A DNA stretch of 64,000 bases from Tropicimonas isoalkanivorans (GCF_900112335.1 NZ_FOLG01000001.1:806001-870000); one strand, 5' to 3'; positions 26,161 through 35,224 are shown, numbered from the stretch's first letter. The notes: generated by a model not told the origin, from the letters alone. A program made the numbers and translations.

Positions 26161-26288
26161 TGGCGCAAGACCGATCCTCCGAACGAAAAGGCTCCCTGCG
26201 CCGGATCGCCTGGTTTGCCGGCCTGTACTTGGCCGGCATCCTGACCTTGGGAGCGATTGCCATTACCCTGCGCGTGCTGATCTCGTAG
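26160..26288 (+). CDS. DUF2474-type small subunit of the CIO oxidase (CydX-like)
   Basis: 42-aa single-pass membrane protein that is easily missed: a basic start (QDRSSERKGSLRR) and one hydrophobic helix with WFAGLYLAGILTLGAIAITLRVLI. This pattern (RR..WF.GLYLAG) is that of DUF2474 proteins, which follow cydB in CIO operons and are thought to play the part that CydX plays in E. coli, stabilising the oxidase. Its ATG overlaps the TGA of cydB (ATGA), strong evidence that it is translated. It stops at TAG 26286-26288. It converges on the triheme cytochrome gene with a 50-bp gap and no clear terminator. Confidence 0.82.
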   Translation: MAQDRSSERKGSLRRIAWFAGLYLAGILTLGAIAITLRVLIS

Positions 26289-26338
26289 AGCCTCCGGTCC
26301 TAGCCCGACACGGCTCCCCATAGAAGCACTGGCCGAGA

Positions 26339-27388
26339 CTATTGCAGCGCGGGTGCGATTTCCGGAGAAAGCGCGCCGTACCAGCCCGCGAGGGCGGCGA
26401 TATCCGCGTCGCTCAGATCCATCGCCGCTTTCGTCATCACGTCCGACCCTCCCCTGAGCCCGTCGCGCCAAAGGGAAAGCTGCGCCGCGAGGTAGGACGG
26501 ATCCTGCCCCGCAAGCGATGGAAACTCCGCCTTCGCGCGCGTTGCACCGGGACCGTGGCACGCGACGCAGGCGGGGACATCATCGGTCCCGCGCCGCGCA
26601 AGGTCGGCACCGGGGCCGGCCGGAGCCTCTGTCACCGCTTCGGCGGGCGTCCGTGGCGACATCCGTGGGACGAGGGCCGGGATGTCGTCAGCCGGTACGA
26701 GCGACGCCGCCTGCTCCATGATCCCACTCGGGCGGGACCCGTCACGGTAGTCCGACAGCGCCTTGTTGAGATACTCCGGCGACAGGATGCCGAGCCGCGG
26801 CACATGGGCGGACACATCCTCATGGCAGGCCTGGCAATAGGCCGCCCAGTCGCCACGCGCTCCGCCGTCCTGCGCCACAAGGTCCGTGGGGGCCGTTCCC
26901 TCCTTCACCCGCAGCAGATAGGCAACCACCGGCCAGACCTCTGCGGAGCGCTCCGGCGCGGACCATGCCGGCATGCCGCTCATCTTGATCCCGTTGTAGA
27001 CGATCCAGTGCAGGTGATTGGCCTCCCAATGCGCCACCGCCTCCTCGATATGCGGTGGCGCCGGCACCATTGCGCGCACCGTGGCCGACCGCTCCACCCC
27101 CGGCGCCGCATGGCAGGGAGCACAAGCGGTGGCGTAGTGCTGGGCCCCGAGGTCTGCGAGCGCCGGGTCGGACAGGTCCGGCACCTCCGCCTCGGGCATG
27201 GCGCGCAATTTGACGGACTGGACGAAGGTGGTGTGCAAGACCCACCCGACCCCCGGCCAGTGCCCGACCCGTGCCGACACGTTGTAAAGGCCGAACGCGA
27301 CAACGCCTCCCCCCGCGAGCGCACCCAGGCTGGCCAGCGCGGCAAGGGTGCGAAATACGATCCTTGGGGTTCCTGGCTCGACCTTCAT
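26339..27388 (-). CDS. Membrane-anchored triheme cytochrome c
   Basis: 349-aa protein with one N-terminal membrane segment (LAALASLGALAGGGVVAFGLY, about residues 13-33) that acts as an uncleaved anchor or signal, then three haem c motifs: CAPCH (about 90), CQACH (about 190) and CVACH (about 275). The last two sit in class-I cytochrome c domains (GDWAAYCQACHED, DVPACVACHG). The short helix ALAGWYGALSPEIAP ends the protein. It starts at an ATG that overlaps the TGA of ctaG by ATGA, making it the last gene of the oxidase run. It probably shuttles electrons to the oxidase, or takes them from a periplasmic dehydrogenase. The first half (LHWIVYNGIKMSGMPAW) also resembles gluconate dehydrogenase-type cytochrome subunits. 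Confidence 0.82.
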   Translation of the reverse strand: MKVEPGTPRIVFRTLAALASLGALAGGGVVAFGLYNVSARVGHWPGVGWVLHTTFVQSVKLRAMPEAEVPDLSDPALADLGAQHYATACAPCHAAPGVERSATVRAMVPAPPHIEEAVAHWEANHLHWIVYNGIKMSGMPAWSAPERSAEVWPVVAYLLRVKEGTAPTDLVAQDGGARGDWAAYCQACHEDVSAHVPRLGILSPEYLNKALSDYRDGSRPSGIMEQAASLVPADDIPALVPRMSPRTPAEAVTEAPAGPGADLARRGTDDVPACVACHGPGATRAKAEFPSLAGQDPSYLAAQLSLWRDGLRGGSDVMTKAAMDLSDADIAALAGWYGALSPEIAPALQ

Positions 27389-27957
27389 GCCATCTCGCTC
27401 CGTCCAAGCGCTCGGGCGGTGAGCATGAGCCCGGCAACCAGGTAGACCGGCGTGCCGATGGCCAGCATCAGCATCCCGCCCCCCTGTTGACCGGCGAGGT
27501 CGGGCGCCGTTCCACACATATCTGCGTAAAGGTCCCTCGGGGCGAGCGTCAGCAGCGCGCCGAGCAGGGTCATGTGCATGGAGGTCAGCAACAGCCCCCC
27601 TGCCCCGGCCAGCGGCTGACGGCTCAGCAGGCATCCGGCCCAGACCAGCACACCGACCAGCAGAAACGACGCCTGTTCCGCCACGAAGCCAACCCCGCTG
27701 AGCCGGCCTATCGCGTGCGTCTGCGGCATGTGCCAGCCCCACACGACCGCGAACTCCAGCACGGCGGCGATCAGGGGATTGATCGCGACCCGGGCGGCAA
27801 GCTTCGGTAGCCCCAGAACGAGCAGCGGTGCCGCAAGCGCCACGAGCACCATGTGACGCAACATGTGCACCGGGAAGACGCCGAGCACTGTGTCCAATGG
27901 CAGCGTCCATATGGCCACCAGCAGCGCGAGGCCGGGGAGGAGGAACGTCGGTCTCAT
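27385..27957 (-). CDS. ctaG: CtaG-family cytochrome c oxidase assembly membrane protein (caa3_CtaG)
   Basis: 190-aa polytopic protein of the Bacillus-type CtaG family (caa3_CtaG), about five membrane helices, needed for haem-copper oxidase assembly or copper delivery. The conserved start is HMLRHMVLVALAAPLLVLGLP with its His-rich helix; WGWHMPQ and LLTSMHMTLLGALLTLAPRDLY follow. This is not the Cox11-type CtaG of other alphaproteobacterial operons. GGAGG seven bases upstream supports the ATG at 27957, and a 4-nt overlap joins it to the preceding small membrane-protein gene and also to the following cytochrome gene. Confidence 0.85.
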   Translation of the reverse strand: MRPTFLLPGLALLVAIWTLPLDTVLGVFPVHMLRHMVLVALAAPLLVLGLPKLAARVAINPLIAAVLEFAVVWGWHMPQTHAIGRLSGVGFVAEQASFLLVGVLVWAGCLLSRQPLAGAGGLLLTSMHMTLLGALLTLAPRDLYADMCGTAPDLAGQQGGGMLMLAIGTPVYLVAGLMLTARALGRSEMA

Positions 27958-28358
27958 CTGCAGCCCTCCACGAGGACAAGCGGAAGGGCGGTGTAGATCA
28001 CGCCTATTGCCGAGATGATCGCCAGCAGGAGCGCCGCCTGCCCGAGAAACTGGTGCCGGTCCTCGTCCTCTCCGCGCGCATTGGCGTAGTCGCCGGTGTT
28101 GTGGGCGTCCCACTGCCGCCAGGCACGCCAGCCCGTCCAGGTGATTGCCAGCAGGGCAACGAGGGTCAGCCCCACCAAGGCGGTCCGCCAGAAGTCTGGG
28201 TCGCCCCCCTTGGCACAGACAACCGCGAGGGTGCAGTAACACAGAAGGAAATGGGCCGCCCAGATCACCGGGGCAAAGGTGATGCGGAAGAGGCTTTCCG
28301 CCTCCTCACGGAATTCGCGGCGTTCCTCCTGGGCGCGGGGCTCTTGCGGGGTTTTCAT
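27954..28358 (-). CDS. Small polytopic membrane protein of the oxidase operon
   Basis: 134 aa with a hydrophilic acidic-basic N-terminus (PQEPRAQEERREFREEAES) and three to four hydrophobic segments (VIWAAHFLLCYCTLAVV, TALVGLTLVALLAITWTG, FLGQAALLLAIISAIGVIYTALP). The WAAHFLLCY segment, with a His and a Cys in the helix, recurs in uncharacterised proteins located next to ctaG. I cannot assign a biochemical function. Overlaps of 4 nt with both ctaDE and ctaG show that it is an integral part of the operon, so a structural or assembly role in the oxidase is likely. Confidence 0.7.
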   Translation of the reverse strand: MKTPQEPRAQEERREFREEAESLFRITFAPVIWAAHFLLCYCTLAVVCAKGGDPDFWRTALVGLTLVALLAITWTGWRAWRQWDAHNTGDYANARGEDEDRHQFLGQAALLLAIISAIGVIYTALPLVLVEGCR

Positions 28359-30949
28359 CGCATGACCCCAGGCGCAAGCCCCATCACGGCGCAGGTCACG
28401 AGCACCGCGATCAGGTGGAAGTGCCAGTAAAGCGTGACGTTCTGAATGTCGGCGTCATGGCGCGGCGTCATCTTTCCCGCGACGGAGGCCGCGAGGCAGT
28501 AGAGCTGCATCACAATCCCCACACCAGCGTGGACCACCACCCAAATCGCAAGCGCGCACATGACGGCGGGGTAAACATGGGTGGAAGGTGACAGCCCAAT
28601 CACTGACAGGACAAGCGCCGCAGCGCCCCCGGCTGCAGCAACGGGCGCGACGATCAAGGCCGCACGGGCAGCCGTCACTCGCGCTCGAGCATTAAGCCAG
28701 GCCGCGCTGACCGTGGCGGCCCAAGCCAGCAGTAGGCCGACCACAGCAAGCCCGACGAGCGCCCGATCCGGGTCCGGCATGGCAACCGGGGGGAAGTCCG
28801 CGCTCGACGTCCAGTAGTAGAAGAAGGCGAACACGACGGAGGCAAAGGCCGTGGCGTCCCCCAGCATGGTGATCCACATCGCCCACCAACCGACGGAGTT
28901 CGGACCGGCGGCGTAGTTCGGCAGCCTCAGCCCCAAGCCCGCGTCGCGCATTTCATGCTCCGGCGGCCAAGACGTCTCCCGCCACAACCAGAGGATGATA
29001 ATGGCGAGAGCAACGGCCCCCGAGGCTATGGCTGGCGGATACACGTGGAACGTCGGAAAGATGAACGCCCCGCCGGTAAAGACCGCCGCCAGCAACGGAA
29101 GCCAGCTCGGCCCCGTCACCTTCTGGATCAGCAGAGGCTTCGCGTCGATCACGCTCGTCACCATCGTCTCGCGTCGCACCGTCTCCGCATCCGGCAGATA
29201 GTAGCGGCCGCTGTCGAGCCGCTCCAGCAGCTTCGGATCGTCCCACAGAGGATAGCGTGAGGTGACATAGGGGATGGATCGGGTGCCCCAGAGCTCTTCC
29301 GGCACGTCATGGGTCCACTCCAGAGTACCGCCGCCCCAGGGATTGCGCGGGATTTGCGGCTGCCGGGTCTTGGGTCGGATCACGTCCCAGGCAAAGACGG
29401 CGAAGCCAGCGGCGATGAGGAAGGACGCGATCGTGGACATCAGGTTGACCGTGTCCCACCCCAGCCCACCCGGGAAGGTATAGATCCGGCGCGGCATGCC
29501 GAGCAGCCCCACCCAGTGCATCGGCAGGAACGTCACGTTGAACCCGACGAAGATCAACCAGAAGGCGATCCGCCCGAGACGTTCTGACAGCAGTTTCTTG
29601 CGGGCAAACGGGAAGAAATAGTAGACCCCCGCGATCACCGGAAACACCATCCCGCCGAACAGCGTGTAATGCAGGTGGGCGACCACGAAATAGCTGTCGT
29701 GCGCCTGGAAATCGAACGGCGCCATGGCAAGCATCACGCCGGTCAGCCCGCCAGCGGTGAAAATGGCCAGGCCGCCGGCGATCCACAGCATGGGCAGGTT
29801 GACCCTCACCCGCCCCACCATAAGCGTCGCCAGGAACGCAAAGAGCTGGATGCCGGTCGGGATCACCACCGCCTCCGAGGCGGCGGAAAAGAACCCCAGC
29901 GAGATGGAGGGCAGCCCGGTCGTGAACATGTGGTGCACCCAAAGCCCGAAGCTTAGGAATCCGGTACCCACCGCCGACAGGACGATCCAGGAATAGCCCA
30001 CGATGGGGCGTTGCGCGACCGTCGGCACCACCATCGCCGCGATGGCAATCGACGGAAGGAAGACGATGTAGACTTCGGGGTGGCCGAAGATCCAGAACAG
30101 GTGCTGCCACAGCAGCGGATCGCCGCCGCGCGTCGGGTCGAAGAACGGCCAGTCGAAGGACCGCTCCAGTTCGAACAGGAAATCCCCGGCGATGAGGGGC
30201 GGAAAGGCGAACAGGATCATCCCACCGACCACGAGGACGTACCACGCGTAAAGCGGCATGATGTTCACGCGCATCCCCGGCGGGCGGCACTTGAGCGTGC
30301 CCACGATCAGCTCGACAGCCGCGGCGATGGAGGCGACTTCGATGAAACTCAACCCCAGCAGCCAGATGTCCGAGCCGATTCCCTCGTCCTGCGTGGCAAG
30401 CGGCGGATACATGAACCAGCCCGCCGTCGGCCCCGCATCGACGAAGACCGAGCCGATCACAGAGATCCCACCGATCAGGAAGCACCAGTAGCCGTAGGCC
30501 GACAGCCGCGGAAATGGCAGGTCCCTCGCGGAGAGGAACCCCGGCAGGATCAGGATCGCGATCGCTTCGAAGATCGGCACGGCGAACAGGAACATCATAG
30601 CCGAGCCGTGCATCGTGAAAAGCTGGTTGAAGCGGTCGGCCGAAATCAGGTCGTTCTCGGGGAACGCGAGTTGCAGCCGGATGATGAGGGCCATCACGCC
30701 CGCGATGAGCATGAAGGCAAAGGCCGTCATCGAGTACCAGACGCCGACCTCGCTGTTGTTCACTGCGGTGACATAGCGAATCCCGGTCGGGGCCACCCAT
30801 GCCTTGCGCAGACGGTCGGCCTGCGCCTTTTGCAGGTCGGCTGGCACCGGCTCAGACAGCATCTCCTCCGTGGGCGGATAGACGCCCTCCGGCGCGAGGT
30901 CGTCGGCCTGGCTCACCTTCCGCGGTATCGGGCGATCGTCTTCGCTCAT
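28355..30949 (-). CDS. ctaD: Cytochrome c oxidase subunit I fused to subunit III (CoxN type)
   Basis: 864-aa fusion: residues about 60-600 are haem-copper oxidase subunit I and about 640-860 correspond to subunit III. CuB and haem ligands are visible: WIFGHPEVYIVFLP (His and the cross-linked Tyr), WVHHMFTTG (two CuB His) and VVAHLHYTLFGG (haem a3 and a ligands). The D-channel entrance Asp is present in ARDLPFPRLSAYGYW, but the usual Asn pair of the FPRxNNxSFW motif is missing (LSAYGY), so D-channel proton delivery may differ. The subunit III part starts near WWAMWITMLGDATAF. The ATG at 30949 overlaps the TGA of ctaC by 4 nt. It reduces oxygen to water and pumps protons at the expense of cytochrome c. 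Confidence 0.93.
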   Translation of the reverse strand: MSEDDRPIPRKVSQADDLAPEGVYPPTEEMLSEPVPADLQKAQADRLRKAWVAPTGIRYVTAVNNSEVGVWYSMTAFAFMLIAGVMALIIRLQLAFPENDLISADRFNQLFTMHGSAMMFLFAVPIFEAIAILILPGFLSARDLPFPRLSAYGYWCFLIGGISVIGSVFVDAGPTAGWFMYPPLATQDEGIGSDIWLLGLSFIEVASIAAAVELIVGTLKCRPPGMRVNIMPLYAWYVLVVGGMILFAFPPLIAGDFLFELERSFDWPFFDPTRGGDPLLWQHLFWIFGHPEVYIVFLPSIAIAAMVVPTVAQRPIVGYSWIVLSAVGTGFLSFGLWVHHMFTTGLPSISLGFFSAASEAVVIPTGIQLFAFLATLMVGRVRVNLPMLWIAGGLAIFTAGGLTGVMLAMAPFDFQAHDSYFVVAHLHYTLFGGMVFPVIAGVYYFFPFARKKLLSERLGRIAFWLIFVGFNVTFLPMHWVGLLGMPRRIYTFPGGLGWDTVNLMSTIASFLIAAGFAVFAWDVIRPKTRQPQIPRNPWGGGTLEWTHDVPEELWGTRSIPYVTSRYPLWDDPKLLERLDSGRYYLPDAETVRRETMVTSVIDAKPLLIQKVTGPSWLPLLAAVFTGGAFIFPTFHVYPPAIASGAVALAIIILWLWRETSWPPEHEMRDAGLGLRLPNYAAGPNSVGWWAMWITMLGDATAFASVVFAFFYYWTSSADFPPVAMPDPDRALVGLAVVGLLLAWAATVSAAWLNARARVTAARAALIVAPVAAAGGAAALVLSVIGLSPSTHVYPAVMCALAIWVVVHAGVGIVMQLYCLAASVAGKMTPRHDADIQNVTLYWHFHLIAVLVTCAVMGLAPGVMR

Positions 30950-32019
30950 TGGAGTCCCTTCAGATAGGCGGCGAGCAGACGGTGTTCTTCCTCCGGCAGG
31001 TGGCCATAGGCGGGCATCTCGACCTCGGGTTTGAGTTCGTCCGTGTGGCTGATCCAGGCGGCGAAATCCTCTAGCGTCGCGCCGAGCCGACCGGCCCCAA
31101 GCGTGTGCCTTGCGCCGACATGCGTCAGGTCCGGGCCAACCTGCCCGATGTGGTCCGTTCCGCGCACCGTGTGACACGCCCCACACCCCTCGCGCGCGAA
31201 TATCTCTGCGCCCGCCACCGCGTCGGGGGTTGACGGCGCGACAGCCGCCGACGCCTCGTGATCGAGCCAAGCGGCGAAGTCGGCCGGGGGCATGGCCTCC
31301 GCCGCAAATGCCATCCACGCATGGCTGGCCCCACAGAACTCCGCGCATTGCCCGCGGTAGACGCCCGGCTCGGTCGCCTTCAGGGAAACACGCGTGTCGC
31401 GGCCCGGAAACATGTCCATCTTGCCCCCGAGTGCGGGGATCCAGAACGAGTGGATCACCCGCTTCGCACCAAGCGCGAACTCCACCCGCTCGCCCACCGG
31501 CATCCGGATTTCATTGGCGGAGACGATCGGCGCCTCGGCACCCTCCGGCCAGTATTCCACGCGCCACCACCATTGTTCGCCCGTCACGCGGATCGTCAGT
31601 CCATCCCCGGAACGTTGCTGGTCGGGCAGGATGGACAAACCCCAGGCCAGCAACGCACCGATCAACACCGCCGGAACCACCAGCCCTCCGATGATGATCA
31701 TACCGTTGGCGAGCCGTTGGGGCACCGCCCCCGGACGCACGCGCGTAAGGTAGAAGAAGAGGCCGTTGAGCATCAGCCATAGGACGACGGCCCCGACCAG
31801 CATGACGAAAAACAGCGTGGACTGTACCGCGGCGTCCTCTCCGCGCGGAATAAGCGCGGACTGCTGCCCAGTGCATCCAGACATGAGCCCAGACCCGACC
31901 AGACCGCCAGCAAGAGTCACTGTGTGGCGGAAGCCCCTCATTGGCTTCGGTCGGCGGTCGCGTGATGTTGTCATGCGGTTTTGCACCGTGTCCGCGCCGC
32001 GGCCCGTTCCATTTGCCAC
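30946..32019 (-). CDS. ctaC: Cytochrome c oxidase subunit II with C-terminal cytochrome c domain
   Basis: 357-aa lipoprotein-type subunit II. A lipobox-like SGLMSGC near residue 48 indicates a cleaved, lipid-anchored N-terminus. Two membrane helices follow (STLFFVMLVGAVVLWLMLNGLFF and MIIIGGLVVPAVLIGALLAW). The periplasmic cupredoxin carries the CuA site CAEFCGASHAWM. A fused cytochrome c domain near the C-terminus has CGACH and a Met-containing EVEMPAY, as in caa3-type oxidases. The start is uncertain: GTG at 32019 has GGGA upstream, while ATGs at 31974 and 31941 would shorten the N-tail. It is the first structural gene of the oxidase and lies 102 bp after the response-regulator gene on the same strand. 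Confidence 0.9.
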   Translation of the reverse strand: MANGTGRGADTVQNRMTTSRDRRPKPMRGFRHTVTLAGGLVGSGLMSGCTGQQSALIPRGEDAAVQSTLFFVMLVGAVVLWLMLNGLFFYLTRVRPGAVPQRLANGMIIIGGLVVPAVLIGALLAWGLSILPDQQRSGDGLTIRVTGEQWWWRVEYWPEGAEAPIVSANEIRMPVGERVEFALGAKRVIHSFWIPALGGKMDMFPGRDTRVSLKATEPGVYRGQCAEFCGASHAWMAFAAEAMPPADFAAWLDHEASAAVAPSTPDAVAGAEIFAREGCGACHTVRGTDHIGQVGPDLTHVGARHTLGAGRLGATLEDFAAWISHTDELKPEVEMPAYGHLPEEEHRLLAAYLKGLQ

Positions 32020-32121
32020 ATCCGTCCCATAAGTCCTTTTAGTCCAACAGATGAACGGCTTGAGGGTTCCGAAACACGTCCCCCCCTCGGACTGATGCGC
32101 GGGGGCTCTGTCGCGGGACGC

Positions 32122-32769
32122 TCACCTGTTTGGACTATCGCCCGGGGTGGCCTCTTTCAGTTTCGATGCCAGGTCGATCAATTCCACGACGGAGCTGACC
32201 TCGAGTTTTTCCAGAATGCGGGCCCTGTGGTGGTCCACGGTGCGCGGGCTGATCCCCAGATAGTTGCCGATCTCCTTGCTGGACACCTCGGCCGGATTGG
32301 AAATCATCCGAGCGACGATCTCCTCCTCCCGGGCCGTCAGCCGATCAAACCTCAGCTTGATGCCGCGGCTGCGCTCGCGGGCCTCGTATTTCTCCCGGGA
32401 AAGGTCCAACGCCGTCTCGACAAGGTCCACCAGCACCGCCTGACGGAATGGCTTCTCCAGGAAATCCACCGCACCTGCCTTCATCGCCAGAACTGATTCC
32501 GGCACGCCGCCATGCCCGGTGATAAAGATGATGGCGAGCGGGCAGCGCTTGGCGTTCAGGTGCTCCTGCAGATCCAGGCCCGACATCATCGGCATCCCGA
32601 AGTCGAGCACCACGCAGCCCGGCTGTTCACCGTCGTATGCATCAAGGAACGCCTGCGCGGAGTCGAAAGTCTGCACGGTGAACCCCCGCGTGCGGAGGGC
32701 ACGCGTCAGCGACGTTCGAATATCCTTGTCGTCGTCCACGATGAAGACGACAGCGTCCGTGTCAGACAT
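32122..32769 (-). CDS. FixJ/NarL-type response regulator
   Basis: 215 aa: receiver domain (about 5-120) with phosphoacceptor Asp in VVLDFGMP, acidic pair in IVDDDKD, Thr in FITGHGG and Lys in FLEKPF, followed by a LuxR-type helix-turn-helix (LTAREEEIVARMISN ... SSKEIGNYLGISPRTVDHHRARILEKL). This is the FixJ/TodT/NodW architecture: a DNA-binding transcription factor activated by phosphorylation. It lies 142 bp downstream of the sensor kinase gene on the same strand and 102 bp upstream of ctaC. It most likely controls the adjacent oxidase genes, although targets elsewhere are possible. Confidence 0.92.
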   Translation of the reverse strand: MSDTDAVVFIVDDDKDIRTSLTRALRTRGFTVQTFDSAQAFLDAYDGEQPGCVVLDFGMPMMSGLDLQEHLNAKRCPLAIIFITGHGGVPESVLAMKAGAVDFLEKPFRQAVLVDLVETALDLSREKYEARERSRGIKLRFDRLTAREEEIVARMISNPAEVSSKEIGNYLGISPRTVDHHRARILEKLEVSSVVELIDLASKLKEATPGDSPNR

Positions 32770-32911
32770 TCCACTTCTCTGTCAAACCGAGGGCTCCGTC
32801 GGCGAGACTAACGCGACGTCGCGCAGACCGCCATCGTCATGTTAACTTAGTCACATGCGACGCTTGGCCCTGTCCACCGTTGAGCCTTTTGTCTGACGGC
32901 GCCGCGGCGCG

Positions 32912-35224
32912 CTATGCGTCGGCGCTGGCATCGAGGGTGAAACAGAACCGTGCGCCGCCTGTCTCCGCCGGTTCGTGCCAAAGCTGCCCGCCGTTCTCCT
33001 GCACGATGGCTCGGCAGATCGACAGTCCCAGCCCCATCCCCCCGGGTTTGGTCGTCTCGAACTGGGTAAAAAGCGTCAGGTCTGGATCGACGCCAGGACC
33101 GTTGTCGGTGACGCAGACCAGAATCTGCGGACCGCGCTGCCGTGCGTGGACCGTCACGAGCCGATCTTTGCCGGGGTTTTCCGCCACCGCCTCGATGGCG
33201 TTGCGCAGCAAGTTCACCAGCACCTGCGCCACCTGCACCCGGTTGGCATTGGCCTGAGGAAGGTGGCCCAGTTCGGTCGCGATCTCGGCACCGACTTCAT
33301 GAGCCTCGGCAATCACCAGTCGCTTCGTCTGGTCCAGAAGCTCGACAAAATCGAAATCGGTGCGTGTCCCCTCGTCCTTGCGGATAAACGCGCGCAGGGC
33401 CCGGATGATCTCGCCCGCCCGGAGCGACTGCTCCTCGATCTCGTCGAGCACCTGACGCAACTCCGGATCGGCCTCGGGAACGCCCTTGATCATGAGCAGC
33501 GCCGTATCCGCGTTCTGGGCGATCGCGGTCAGCGGCTGGTTGAGTTCGTGGGCGAGCCCCGCCGCCATCTGGCCCATCGTATTGTCGCGCGACAGGTTGG
33601 AGAGGTCTTTGTTGAGCTGAGAGATCTTCTCCTCCTTGCGCTTGGTCAGCGTGATGTCGTCCAACGTCAGCACGACATGGAGCGCCTTGCCCTCCTGGTT
33701 ATGGATCATGATCGCGTTCACGGCGGTCCAGATCGTTTCGCCGTCTTTACGGCGGCAGCGCATCTCGTGATTGATCTCGCTAGTCTCCGCACCATGCTGG
33801 CCGTCGAGCAGCAAGAAGGGCGCTTCTTCGCGATAGCAGATGTCGGTGAAGGTCATCCCGAGCAATTCGCTTGGCGAATACCCCGTGATCTCGCAGAAGC
33901 GGTCGTTCACCCGGATGAACTGTCCACTCTCCGGCGCGACCTGCGCCATCCCGCGTGAGGAGAGCGCGAAGGTCTGACCGTATTCCAGCTCCGTCTCCCG
34001 CCGCGCTGCAATCTGCTCCATCAGCATGGCGTTGGCGTTCTCCAGTTCCTGGTAGGTTTTGGGAAGCGGCTCTTCCGGGTCCAGCTCGCCCTGCGAGATC
34101 AACGCGGAGCGGACGGCAAAGGCCCGCACCGGTTTGTAGATGAATTGCGCCAGAGCCAATCCGGCCAGCCCTGTGGTCGCAGCCACCAGAGCCGCGATCC
34201 AGATATTCATCCGGCGGTTGAGTTTGATTTCGGACGTGAAGTCGTTTTCGGGGGCATAGGCGGCGATGGTCCAGGGGAGTTTCTCGCTCATCACCGGCAT
34301 GACGACCGACACGTAGGTTTCCCCGTTGTACTCGAACTGCGACAGCGTTTCGCGCGCCACCGGCACCTTTCCGTCCTGTGTCAGCTGCGAAAACGCAGCC
34401 TGCGCGATGGGGTCGTCGAACGTCCGGATATTTGCGAACCGCAACGTTCCATCCTCATCCGTCGTCTTCAGAAGGTCCTTGTTGGGATGGGCAATGACAT
34501 CGCCATTGTCGTGGATGATGAGCGCCTTGCCGTGGCTCCCGATCTCGAGTTGGGCGAGGAAATCGGAGATGTCGCTGATCTCGATGTCCACACCCACGAT
34601 GCCGCGAATGCCGTCCACGCCGCTCATCACCGGCGAGGCCAGCGTGATGCCGGGCTGCTGCGAGGTGAAGAAGATGTAGGGATCGGTCCAGATGGTCGTC
34701 CGTTGGTCGCGGGCGCGTTGGTACCAGGGGCGAACGCGGGGGTCGTAGGTGTCCTCCGGGTCCATCCTGCGCTCGACGACCTCGAATGCGTCGTTCCGCC
34801 AGATCAACTCCGTGGACCGGACGCCGTCTTGCACGCGGATGAACTTGGAGCGAAAGGGCCCCGGCCCGTCGCTGCGCATCACATAGACGAAATCGCCCCC
34901 CTCACTGCCGTAGAACAGGCCGGCGAACTGCGGCGCGAGTTGCAGTTGCTGAAACAGCAACTTTTCCAGCAGCTCAGGCCTGTCGCTCGCAATCACATCC
35001 GTCTGGGCGAGCCGCGCGGAAAGCTCTGCCGCGGCCCGGGCGGGTCGCAGAAAGCCGGTACTGTGGGCAATGGTGTTCGTGCCGACATCACTCAGCAACG
35101 ATCGCGCGTGGTCCAGCAGCGCCCGTTCCGACGTGACATAGGACGAAAAGACCACCGCCAGAACGGCAACGAATTGTAGCCCGGCAAGGCCGATCGCCAG
35201 CAACAGGCCGAGCGAATTTCTCAT
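32912..35224 (-). CDS. Membrane sensor histidine kinase with dCache-like and PAS domains
   Basis: 770 aa. Domain order: membrane helix (LLLAIGLAGLQFVAVLAVVFSS, about 5-27), a periplasmic double-Cache-like domain to about 325 (GGDFVYVMRSDGPGP, RPWYQRARDQRTTIWTDPYIF, GIRGIVGVDIEISDI), a second helix (IWIAALVAATTGLAGLALAQFI), a short linker, a PAS domain (GQFIRVNDRFCEITGYSPSELLG) and a FixL-like kinase core. The core shows H-box GLAHELNQPLTAIAQ, N-box LLRNAIEAV, G1 DNGPGVD and G2 GGMGLGLSI. No haem-binding His pattern is obvious in the PAS domain, so oxygen sensing is not assumed. The extracytoplasmic Cache domain suggests a small-molecule ligand. The ATG at 35224 gives the correct membrane start. 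It pairs with the FixJ-type regulator. Confidence 0.9.
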   Translation of the reverse strand: MRNSLGLLLAIGLAGLQFVAVLAVVFSSYVTSERALLDHARSLLSDVGTNTIAHSTGFLRPARAAAELSARLAQTDVIASDRPELLEKLLFQQLQLAPQFAGLFYGSEGGDFVYVMRSDGPGPFRSKFIRVQDGVRSTELIWRNDAFEVVERRMDPEDTYDPRVRPWYQRARDQRTTIWTDPYIFFTSQQPGITLASPVMSGVDGIRGIVGVDIEISDISDFLAQLEIGSHGKALIIHDNGDVIAHPNKDLLKTTDEDGTLRFANIRTFDDPIAQAAFSQLTQDGKVPVARETLSQFEYNGETYVSVVMPVMSEKLPWTIAAYAPENDFTSEIKLNRRMNIWIAALVAATTGLAGLALAQFIYKPVRAFAVRSALISQGELDPEEPLPKTYQELENANAMLMEQIAARRETELEYGQTFALSSRGMAQVAPESGQFIRVNDRFCEITGYSPSELLGMTFTDICYREEAPFLLLDGQHGAETSEINHEMRCRRKDGETIWTAVNAIMIHNQEGKALHVVLTLDDITLTKRKEEKISQLNKDLSNLSRDNTMGQMAAGLAHELNQPLTAIAQNADTALLMIKGVPEADPELRQVLDEIEEQSLRAGEIIRALRAFIRKDEGTRTDFDFVELLDQTKRLVIAEAHEVGAEIATELGHLPQANANRVQVAQVLVNLLRNAIEAVAENPGKDRLVTVHARQRGPQILVCVTDNGPGVDPDLTLFTQFETTKPGGMGLGLSICRAIVQENGGQLWHEPAETGGARFCFTLDASADA

